A stretch of 19,025 nt of DNA from Erysipelotrichaceae bacterium UBA3379 (GTDB taxonomy: Bacteria; Bacillota_I; Bacilli_A; Erysipelotrichales; Coprobacillaceae), in assembly GCA_002359025.1 (NCBI GenBank), contig DEPZ01000071.1, positions 40,871 to 59,895 of the forward strand, written 5' to 3'. Positions 1 through 5,959 of the stretch are shown here, one piece after another. The position numbers and the translations under genes are program-made. The first letter of the stretch is position 1. Every line of letters begins with the position of its first letter. The notes under the pieces are model-generated. The model was not told where the DNA came from. It was given only the letters and a program-made list of their open reading frames with translations, and made no database searches.

Positions 1-185
1 TTAGAAATATTCTTTTCATTAATCCCTTCTAAGTTTCTTTCCACTTTACTTAAATAGCTTATTGAAAGTCCTGTTTTATAGCTTATATATTTTAACGTTA
101 ATCCTTTTTGAATTCGATTTATTTTAATTATTCCACCTAATTGTTTTCCCACTTTATCTTCCCCATTAACTATAAGATCAATCAT
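1..185 (-). CDS. XRE-family HTH transcriptional regulator, 5' part only
   Basis: The gene runs off the left edge; 61 codons are visible from an ATG at 183-185. The translation contains a helix-turn-helix of the XRE/Cro type: VGKQLGGIIKINRIQKGLTL, then KYISYKTGLSISYLSKVERN. The pattern of 'GLTL..IS..TGLS.SYLS..ER' matches helices 2 and 3 of that fold. Such proteins bind operator DNA as dimers, often repressing their own or a neighbouring gene. A weak GGAAA lies about 10 nt upstream of the ATG. A GTG at codon 12 (start of VGKQLG) would give a start closer to that usual in the family, so the N-terminus is uncertain. The C-terminal part, which would show any sensor domain, is outside the window. 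Its target cannot be inferred. Confidence 0.75.
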   Translation of the reverse strand, partial: MIDLIVNGEDKVGKQLGGIIKINRIQKGLTLKYISYKTGLSISYLSKVERNLEGINEKNIS

Positions 186-431
186 ACTTATAGATTTCCA
201 TTATATTACATTTTTACACACATTATATCAATACATATCAGTAAAATAAATTTTCATTTTGAAAACTCTCTATTTATATTAAATCATAAATATAAAATGC
301 ATTCAATATGAATAATTTTCCCAAATATGAATATAAAAAGTATAAATAAAACAGTTTCAACCAATCATATGAAATAATATTTTTTTAGCTAAATCAAGAT
401 ATAAGATACTATTTATAATCATTATTTTTAT
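186..431. other. A+T-rich intergenic region between the proA terminator and the XRE gene
   Basis: Apart from the candidate promoter near 222-230, I see no open reading frame with a ribosome-binding site, no strong hairpin and no long repeat. The stretch is almost entirely A and T. Confidence 0.5.
222..230 (-). promoter_or_regulatory. candidate extended -10 promoter for the XRE gene
   Basis: On the minus strand this reads TGATATAAT, a perfect TATAAT with the upstream TG of an extended -10 element, 37 nt before the XRE ATG. The -35 region (TTTATT at 17 nt spacing) is poor. A second possibility slightly downstream is TTGATA with TAATAT at 17 nt spacing. The surrounding DNA is so A+T-rich that chance matches are likely. 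Confidence 0.35.
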
Positions 432-460
432 AAAAAAAAGACTTCATGAAATAGAAATCT
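432..460 (-). terminator. intrinsic terminator after proA
   Basis: Read on the minus strand, AGATTTC and GAAGTCT pair (one G-U) around an 8-nt loop. The stem can extend through flanking AA/TT pairs and is followed by a run of eight T residues. It begins 11 nt past the proA stop codon and ends the membrane protein-proB-proA unit. Confidence 0.85.
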
Positions 461-470
461 TTCTCTTATA

Positions 471-1709
471 TTATTCTCTTATTTGACCTTGCCCATATAT
501 ACGATATTGAAAAGAGGTCATTTCTTCTAGTCCAAGTGGTCCTCTGGCATGTAGTTTTTGTGTACTAATACCAAGTTCTCCACCAAAACCAAATTCTCCT
601 CCATCACTAAAACGTGTTGATGCATTGTGATAAACACAAGCAGAATCTAATGATGACAAGAAAATACGAGCTGTATCTTGATTTTCAGTTATGATACTTT
701 CTGAATGTTTTGTGGAATATTTATAGATATGTTCTATAGCTTCTTCTATAGAATCAACGATTTTAATTGCAAGTATATAATCATTGTATTCCTTTTGGTA
801 ATCTTCGTTTGTGGCAGGTCTACATGAAATCACTTGTTGTGTTTTTTTGTCTCCACGTATTTCTACTTGCCCATTGAATGCCTGGACGAGTTTTGGTAGA
901 AATGATTCTGCAATATCTTTATGAACCAATAATGTTTCAATCGCATTACATACAGATGGTCTTTGTACTTTTGCATTGATTGTAATGTCAATGGCTTTTT
1001 GCATAGAAGCATCTTTATCAATATAAAGATGGCAATTCCCTGCACCTGTTTCAATAACAGGAACTGTTGCATTTTCTACAACATATTGAATTAATCCTTT
1101 GCCTCCTCTTGGTACAACAACATCGACATACTGATTTTGTCTAATCAATTGATAGACAACTTCACGATTTGTGTTTTCAATGAAATACACGCAAGGAGGA
1201 AGTATATCTTTAATAGCTTCTTGAATTAGATGAGTAAGATATAAATTAGAATAGTAAGCTTCTTTACCACCTTTTAAAACACAAACATTGCTAGATTTAA
1301 TGCATAAACATGCGATGTCTATAGTGACATTTGGTCTAGCTTCATAGATAATTCCAAAGACACCTATAGGAACTCTGACTTGTTGTATATCTAATCCATT
1401 AGGTCTATGAATAGTTTTTATGACTTTTCCTATAGGATCGTCTAAATCTATAAGCTTTTCTATGCCTTTAGCCATAGAGAGGATTCGTTCTTTTGTTAAT
1501 AGTAATCTATCTATCATAGATAGGGACATACCGTTTTCTTTGGCTTGATTGATATCTTTTTGATTTTCAATCAAGATATCTTCAATATGTGTTTGTAGAG
1601 ATTGACTAATCGCAAGAATTGCTTGATTTTTCTTTTCACTTGTTATAAGTAACATCTTTCTACTAGCATCTTTTGCTTGTTGAAGTTGTTTTTCTAGTAC
1701 TTGATCCAT
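471..1709 (-). CDS. proA: glutamate-5-semialdehyde dehydrogenase (gamma-glutamyl phosphate reductase)
   Basis: ProA reduces gamma-glutamyl phosphate to glutamate-5-semialdehyde with NADPH, the second step of proline synthesis, in the cytoplasm. The 412-residue product has the expected length. It carries the family's signatures: VFGIIYEARPNVTIDIA (near 118-133), the LKGGKEA loop (145-151), the catalytic cysteine in RPSVCNAIET (Cys254), and the C-terminal DGGEFGFGGELGISTQ and HARGPLGLEEMTSF segments. The frame is open to 1751, but the ATG at 1707-1709 is preferred. It has AAGGAG five bases upstream, and the protein then begins MDQVLEKQLQ, where an aldehyde dehydrogenase-type N-terminal helix is expected. 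The longer version would overlap proB by 41 nt. The gene follows the proB stop by one base, which indicates coupled translation. ProC is not in the window. Confidence 0.96.
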   Translation of the reverse strand: MDQVLEKQLQQAKDASRKMLLITSEKKNQAILAISQSLQTHIEDILIENQKDINQAKENGMSLSMIDRLLLTKERILSMAKGIEKLIDLDDPIGKVIKTIHRPNGLDIQQVRVPIGVFGIIYEARPNVTIDIACLCIKSSNVCVLKGGKEAYYSNLYLTHLIQEAIKDILPPCVYFIENTNREVVYQLIRQNQYVDVVVPRGGKGLIQYVVENATVPVIETGAGNCHLYIDKDASMQKAIDITINAKVQRPSVCNAIETLLVHKDIAESFLPKLVQAFNGQVEIRGDKKTQQVISCRPATNEDYQKEYNDYILAIKIVDSIEEAIEHIYKYSTKHSESIITENQDTARIFLSSLDSACVYHNASTRFSDGGEFGFGGELGISTQKLHARGPLGLEEMTSFQYRIYGQGQIRE

Positions 1710-1710
1710 A

Positions 1711-2502
1711 TTATCTCCTTGCCTGAAACCATGTTCCATTTTCTTTTTCATTAAATATATTCATTAAGCATTCACTATCATTTCCATTAACAATAACCAT
1801 ATGACATTCATTGTTATTAACAAGTTTTGCTGCTTTAATCTTTGTCATCATACCACCAGTACCAAGTCCACTAGATGCACCGCCAGCCATTCTTTCAATA
1901 TTCTCATCAACTTCTTCTACAAAATTAATCATTTTCGCATCTTTATAGTCATGAGGATTTTTTGTATATAAACCATCAATATCACTTACAAGTATTAAAA
2001 GCTGAGCATGAATAACTGTAGCTAATAATGCTGATAATGTATCATTATCACCTACTTTGATTTCTTCTACAGCTAAAGCATCATTTTCATTCACAATAGG
2101 TATAACACCGTAATTCATTAAAGAAGACATTGTATGATGTAGGTTTTCTAATCTTTTTTGATCATCAAAATCATCATGATTTAATAAGACTTGTGCGCAT
2201 TGTAATCCAAAGAGTTCGAATATTTCTTCATAAATCTGCATGAGTTTTGCTTGACCAATTGCAGCAAGAGCTTGCTTTTCTGGAATACTTTCTGGTTTCT
2301 TTTCAAGCTTTAATGCTCCCATACCTGATGCAATTGCTCCTGATGATACAAGTGTCACACTATATCCTTCTCTAATAAGTTTAGAGATTTGTAAAACCAA
2401 ATGAAGAATTCTTTCTTTTTCTATCTTTCCATATTGATTACATAATGATGAAGATCCTACTTTTACAATAATCTTCTTAATCCCTTCTGTATTTCTTTTC
2501 AT
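1711..2502 (-). CDS. proB: glutamate 5-kinase, short form without PUA domain
   Basis: ProB phosphorylates glutamate with ATP to gamma-glutamyl phosphate, the committed and usually proline-inhibited step of proline synthesis. The 263-residue product is the amino acid kinase domain alone: IIVKVGSSSL (11-20), VSSGAIASGMG (52-62), NENDAL (138-143), KVGDNDTLSALLA (149-161), VSDIDGLYT (172-180) and GGASSGLGTGGMMTK (207-221). The C-terminal PUA domain of the roughly 367-residue E. coli type is absent; shorter PUA-less forms are known. The first 26 nt overlap the end of the upstream membrane protein gene. The nearest good Shine-Dalgarno (AGGAG) is 13 nt from the ATG, which is long. Translation may therefore depend on the ribosome finishing the upstream gene. 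proA follows after one base. Confidence 0.96.
   Translation of the reverse strand: MKRNTEGIKKIIVKVGSSSLCNQYGKIEKERILHLVLQISKLIREGYSVTLVSSGAIASGMGALKLEKKPESIPEKQALAAIGQAKLMQIYEEIFELFGLQCAQVLLNHDDFDDQKRLENLHHTMSSLMNYGVIPIVNENDALAVEEIKVGDNDTLSALLATVIHAQLLILVSDIDGLYTKNPHDYKDAKMINFVEEVDENIERMAGGASSGLGTGGMMTKIKAAKLVNNNECHMVIVNGNDSECLMNIFNEKENGTWFQARR
1715..1720 (-). promoter_or_regulatory. ribosome-binding site that fixes the proA start
   Basis: AAGGAG on the minus strand, five bases before the ATG at 1707-1709. It is built from the last sense codons of proB (GCA AGG AGA, Ala-Arg-Arg), so the end of one protein supplies the initiation site of the next. Confidence 0.85.
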
Positions 2503-3316
2503 ACTGTTTTCTTATCTCCTCATAGAATAAATATTTTGCTATTTCAAATCTTCCCCTATATAACTCTATATAAATAAATAAAGATGCAACCATCCATAAT
2601 AACATCCATATGGAGTTCACAGATCCTATAATCATAATCACTGTCCCTGTCAATAACCAATATAGTGCATGCCTCAAAGCATAAATAAAATATAATTTAA
2701 AGTAATCTATAATATGATTATTCATGCCTTTTAATGAAGTAATCAAACACTCACTCCAAGAAAACTCATCTTTTTCCATAATATAAGGCATGGGCATCAA
2801 TAAAGCAGTTAAAAATAAATAAACAAAAATACATAACAATAAATTTATCATAACCAATCCATTTTGGGTTAATTGTGGAATATCATAAAAATCAGGAACA
2901 AAAAATTCTGTCTGTATAAATGCATTTCCTAAAGAAGCAAACCATTCTATAGACAAAAAAGGAATATATTGTAAAAGTGAATAGAGCGAGGGTAAAGCAC
3001 ATATTAACGTTATCAACAAAATCATTCCCTTACGTATTAAATACGTTGGCGCAACTCTTGTAAAATCAATAATTCCAATCATAGAATCATGATAATCAAT
3101 AGATGCATTTTCATTATCCACAAGCTTCATTGAACAATAGACATATCCGTGTGCAATTGGGCACAAAAAAAGCGACACAAAAAAAGAAAATAAGCCACTG
3201 TGCAAATATTGTGCCAATAAACTCATATAACCAATAAAGAAAAACTCTGGTATAATCATTTTTCTATTTCTTATATATATATTATCTGCTTTCTTTTTTA
3301 TTACCCTAATTTTCAT
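2477..3316 (-). CDS. polytopic membrane protein of unknown function upstream of proBA
   Basis: The 279-residue product has a basic N-terminus (MKIRVIKKKA) and about six hydrophobic stretches, near residues 25-38, 41-60, 96-120, 153-178, 208-228 and 232-252, then a charged cytoplasmic tail ending KKYRRD. No catalytic or transport motif is visible. The middle to C-terminal pattern (LMPMPYIMEKDEFSWSECL, then LKGMNNHIIDYFKLYF) loosely resembles small Firmicutes integral-membrane families such as DUF975 or DUF624; this is a weak impression. The frame opens at 3349, but ATG 3314-3316 is preferred because GAGGGG sits seven bases upstream and the candidate promoter's -10 lies within the longer version. 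The last 26 nt overlap proB, so it is co-expressed with proline synthesis. A link to proline or osmotic control is only suggested by this context. Confidence 0.8.
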   Translation of the reverse strand: MKIRVIKKKADNIYIRNRKMIIPEFFFIGYMSLLAQYLHSGLFSFFVSLFLCPIAHGYVYCSMKLVDNENASIDYHDSMIGIIDFTRVAPTYLIRKGMILLITLICALPSLYSLLQYIPFLSIEWFASLGNAFIQTEFFVPDFYDIPQLTQNGLVMINLLLCIFVYLFLTALLMPMPYIMEKDEFSWSECLITSLKGMNNHIIDYFKLYFIYALRHALYWLLTGTVIMIIGSVNSIWMLLWMVASLFIYIELYRGRFEIAKYLFYEEIRKQYEKKYRRD

Positions 3317-3340
3317 TTCAATTCCCCTCACATGTCTTAT

Positions 3341-3369
3341 ATTATACACTTCTTCAAGAAAAATGCAAA
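3341..3369 (-). promoter_or_regulatory. candidate promoter for the membrane protein-proBA operon
   Basis: A perfect TATAAT -10 (3341-3346) with a TTTGCA -35-like hexamer (3364-3369) at 17 nt spacing. The -35 element lies in the U-tract region of the thrS terminator, so termination of one unit and initiation of the next are packed into about 50 bases. The predicted leader before GAGGGG is short. Confidence 0.55.
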
Positions 3370-3391
3370 AGATGAATGTAAAACATTCATC
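3357..3391 (-). terminator. intrinsic terminator of thrS
   Basis: A perfect 9-bp inverted repeat with a 3-nt loop occupies 3371-3391 (minus strand GATGAATGT, TTT, ACATTCATC), followed by TTTTGCATTTTT. The last base of the thrS TAG stop codon (3391) is the first base of the stem, so a terminating ribosome would cover the hairpin. Confidence 0.85.
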
Positions 3392-5124
3392 TATCTTGCT
3401 TTTGATTCAATTTGTTTTAAAACCATATTTACAAATTCATCAATAGAAACAGTTGTTTGTTTTTGTTCACCATATTGACGATAAGTTACAGTTCTTTCAT
3501 CTCTTTCTTTATCACCTAATACCAATTGATATGGAATCTTCTTCATTTGTGCTTCTCTTATACGATATCCTAATTTTTCTTCTCTATCATCTAATTCTAC
3601 ACGAATACCTTTTTCTTCCAATAATTTAAAGATTTCTTTTGAGTATTCTAAATGATATTCATTTTTAACTGGAATCACTTTAACTTGAGTTGGTGCTAAC
3701 CATACTGGGAATGCTCCACCAAAGTGTTCAATTAAGATACCGATAAATCTTTCAATTGATCCAAAGATAACTCTATGTAACATAACTGGTCTTACTTTTT
3801 CACCATTATGATCGATATAAGTTAAATCAAATCTTTCTGGTAAATTCATATCTAATTGAATAGTTCCACATTGCCAAATTCTTCCAAGTGAATCTTTAAC
3901 ATGGAAGTCTAATTTAGGACCATAGAATGCTCCATCACCTGGATTAATCTTATAGTCTTTACCTGCAGCCTCACAAGCTTTTGCAAGAGCAGCTTCACTC
4001 TTTTCCCAGATTTCTAACTCACCAATATATTTTTCTTCTGGACGAGTAGATAATTCAATATCATAAGGTAAACCTAGACTTGTATAAACTCTATCAATGA
4101 ATCCAATCAATCTTACAACTTCACTTTCAATTTGTTCAGGTGTCATAAAGATATGTGCATCATCTTGAGTAAATGTACGAACCCTAAATAAACCATTTAA
4201 TGCACCACTTGCTTCATGTCTATGAACTTGACCTAATTCACCAATACGAATTGGTAAGTCTTTATAAGAATGTAAACCATTCTTATAAACTAAAATACTT
4301 CCTGGACAGTTCATTGGTTTAATTGCAAATTCTCTATCATCAACTAAACTTGTATACATATTTTCTTTATAGTTACACCAGTGTCCTGAGATTTCCCATA
4401 ATTCCTTAGACATCATAATTGGTGTTTTAATGAATTGATATCCTTCTTTAGTATGTTCTTCATACCAATAGTTTTCTAATGTATTTCTAAGTAACATACC
4501 ATGTGGTAAGAAAAATGGCATACCAGGAGCAAATTCACTCATCATAAATAAATCTAATTCTTTACCTAATTTTTTATGATCTCTTTTTTTCGCTTCTTCT
4601 AATAAATCCAAATGTTCTTGTAATTCTTCAGCTGTTGGTAAACATACACCATAAATTCTTTGTAATACTTTATTATTTTTATCACCTTTCCAATATGCAC
4701 CAGAATGTTTTAATAATTTAAAGTTCTTACAAGCTTTTACTGTTTCTACATGAGGACCTCTACATAAATCAACAAAATCCCCTTGTCTATAACAAGTAAT
4801 ATTTCCATCTTCTAAATCTTGAATTAAATCAATCTTATATGGATCATCTTTAAACATTTCTAAAGCTTCTTCTTTAGAAATTTCTTCTCTAATAATACGT
4901 TTTCCATCTTTACATATTTTTTTCATTTCTTTTTCAATCTTAGGTAAATCTTCATCAGTAATAACATCATCACCTAGATCAATATCATAATAGAACCCTT
5001 CACTCACAACTGGACCAACCCAGAATTTTGCATGTGGGTAAAGATGTTTGACTGCTTGTGCCATCACATGCGCACAAGAGTGATTTAAAGTATTTAAAGC
5101 TTCTTCTTTTTTAAAATCTCTCAT
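3391..5124 (-). CDS. thrS: threonyl-tRNA synthetase lacking the N-terminal TGS domain
   Basis: ThrRS charges tRNA-Thr with threonine and removes mischarged serine. The 577-residue protein is about 60 residues shorter than the usual 640 or so because it begins directly at the editing domain (MRDFKKEEALNTLNHSCAH). The editing site is complete: HSCAH (His15, His19) and CRGPH (Cys121, His125). The class II catalytic core has the zinc ligands expected from E. coli ThrRS: Cys273 in KPMNCPG, His324 in TQDDAHIF and His450 in MLHRVIFGS. Motif 2 (VHRHEASGALNGLFRVR) and motif 3 (GSIERFIGILIEHFGG) are present, then the anticodon-binding domain (WLAPTQVKVIP onward). The start is firm: AGGAGG sits eight bases upstream, and the T-box terminator leaves no room for a longer protein. 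Expression should rise when tRNA-Thr is uncharged. Confidence 0.97.
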   Translation of the reverse strand: MRDFKKEEALNTLNHSCAHVMAQAVKHLYPHAKFWVGPVVSEGFYYDIDLGDDVITDEDLPKIEKEMKKICKDGKRIIREEISKEEALEMFKDDPYKIDLIQDLEDGNITCYRQGDFVDLCRGPHVETVKACKNFKLLKHSGAYWKGDKNNKVLQRIYGVCLPTAEELQEHLDLLEEAKKRDHKKLGKELDLFMMSEFAPGMPFFLPHGMLLRNTLENYWYEEHTKEGYQFIKTPIMMSKELWEISGHWCNYKENMYTSLVDDREFAIKPMNCPGSILVYKNGLHSYKDLPIRIGELGQVHRHEASGALNGLFRVRTFTQDDAHIFMTPEQIESEVVRLIGFIDRVYTSLGLPYDIELSTRPEEKYIGELEIWEKSEAALAKACEAAGKDYKINPGDGAFYGPKLDFHVKDSLGRIWQCGTIQLDMNLPERFDLTYIDHNGEKVRPVMLHRVIFGSIERFIGILIEHFGGAFPVWLAPTQVKVIPVKNEYHLEYSKEIFKLLEEKGIRVELDDREEKLGYRIREAQMKKIPYQLVLGDKERDERTVTYRQYGEQKQTTVSIDEFVNMVLKQIESKAR

Positions 5125-5140
5125 CTTTCTTTCCTCCTAT

Positions 5141-5173
5141 AAAAAAGAGATTTCATCCAAAGGACGAAATCTC
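5141..5173 (-). terminator. T-box attenuator terminator
   Basis: A 12-bp perfect stem (GAGATTTCGTCC and GGATGAAATCTC) with a TTT loop, followed by six T residues. Its 5' arm directly follows the T-box sequence, so forming the antiterminator excludes it. The U-tract ends three bases before the thrS AGGAGG. Confidence 0.93.
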
Positions 5174-5350
5174 GTGGTACCACCTTTATTCATTATCTTA
5201 CGATAACCTCTCAACCTTAACGCGGCAAACGACCTTCTCTTTCGAGTGTAGCGTATTAGGGAGTATCTTTATAAGTATTGGAAAGTTTTCACCAACCACT
5301 TTCTCTCTAAACAATATCTTTATAAAAACATATCCTAAATCTTAGCTTGT
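5141..5350 (-). promoter_or_regulatory. T-box riboswitch (tRNA-Thr sensing) leader of thrS
   Basis: The minus strand carries the conserved T-box sequence GGTGGTACCACG (5173-5184). Its UGGU bulge would pair with the NCCA end of an uncharged tRNA whose discriminator base is A. Upstream lie Stem I hallmarks: AGAGAG (5303-5308) and the distal-loop segment GGTTGGTGAAAA (5286-5297), closed by GAAAGT/ACTTTC. TTAGG and CCTAA can pair as the base of Stem I. On the 3' side of Stem I the two plausible specifier triplets, ACT at 5274-5276 and ACT at 5262-5264, both encode threonine, which agrees with the downstream gene. In the known mechanism, uncharged tRNA stabilises the antiterminator and lets transcription reach thrS. 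The start point (about 5350) is estimated from the promoter. Confidence 0.93.
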
Positions 5351-5356
5351 AAAGAT

Positions 5357-5384
5357 ATTTTACATCAAAGATTTATTTTGTCAA
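5357..5384 (-). promoter_or_regulatory. promoter of the thrS T-box leader
   Basis: Consensus TTGACA (5379-5384) and TAAAAT (5357-5362) are separated by 16 nt. The -35 box lies inside the last codons of the upstream membrane protein gene, whose stop codon is at 5373-5375. The placement gives a leader of about 225 nt before the thrS ATG, normal for a T-box transcript. Confidence 0.8.
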
Positions 5385-5858
5385 GACATCTGACTCTATT
5401 TTGTGATTTTCGTAGTTTTGTATGATAATTCCTATTCCATAAAGAAAACATCCAATCAAATAAGCAATGAAAATAGCCCATACAATCAATATCATTGACT
5501 CAACACCTAGTATCTGACCTGTATTAAAATAGGATAAATTAATACTTATATCTAAAGACTTTTTAAGAATATAAAATATAAAAAACAAATAAGAGAATAA
5601 TTTAAACAATTGTGATAAAATGCTCTTTCTATGAGAATCACGCTTTTCATATTTTTTTACCATTTCCCCAAAACAATAGATAAATATAGAAACCAGTAAA
5701 TATAAAATAACTTTCTTAAATAAATAATCTATATCTATATAAACAGGCTGATCTAAAGAAATCACTGGATAATTCATTTCTAAAAAACGATGTAATATGT
5801 TACCAAAAAAATATATAATACTACATAATTTTAATTTATGTGCAACATGATCAAACAT
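5373..5858 (-). CDS. small membrane protein of unknown function with an internal repeat
   Basis: The 161-residue product is not one I recognise. It has hydrophobic helices near residues 45-65, 82-99 and 120-146 and a less certain one at the N-terminus (8-24). Two transmembrane helices each run into a similar amphipathic tail: YCFGEMVKKYEKRDSH (61-76) and LYGIGIIIQNYENHK (139-153), which looks like an ancient duplication. GAGGTG lies five bases before the ATG and supports the start. It stands alone between the pyk terminator and the thrS promoter, so it is probably a single-gene transcript; read-through from it would meet the T-box terminator. I see no convincing promoter in the 59 nt upstream. 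Composition and A+T bias are like the neighbours, with no sign of transfer. Confidence 0.75.
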   Translation of the reverse strand: MFDHVAHKLKLCSIIYFFGNILHRFLEMNYPVISLDQPVYIDIDYLFKKVILYLLVSIFIYCFGEMVKKYEKRDSHRKSILSQLFKLFSYLFFIFYILKKSLDISINLSYFNTGQILGVESMILIVWAIFIAYLIGCFLYGIGIIIQNYENHKIESDVLTK

Positions 5859-5917
5859 ATAAGCACCTCACTTTCATTAATACAATAACATATTACTGTG
5901 TAAAAGTTATGAATAAT

Positions 5918-5948
5918 AAAAAAGAGCTTAAGAATATATCCTAAGCTC
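5918..5948 (-). terminator. intrinsic terminator after pyk
   Basis: A 10-bp stem, with a single G-U pair, from GAGCTTAGGA and TCTTAAGCTC around a TATAT loop, followed by six T residues. It starts 12 nt after the pyk stop codon and is the first clear terminator downstream of dnaE, so it may end the whole dnaE-to-pyk region. Confidence 0.92.
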
Positions 5949-5959
5949 AGTATTTAAAA

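Noticed and set aside
7..470. Possible repeats or a mobile-element end in the A+T-rich left region
   Set aside because: Short A/T-rich similarities occur, but there is no long inverted repeat, no target-site duplication and no transposase.
863..1072. Minus-strand frame of 69 codons inside proA
   Set aside because: It is an alternative frame of proA covering the catalytic-cysteine region; no independent evidence.
1711..2502. proB as a truncated gene because it lacks the PUA domain
   Set aside because: The kinase domain is complete and the stop is precisely placed before proA; PUA-less glutamate kinases are known, so this is a normal short form.
5252..5254. ACG in the T-box leader as the specifier codon
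   Set aside because: Although a threonine codon, it lies beyond the CCTAA arm that closes Stem I, so the two ACT triplets inside the stem are better candidates.
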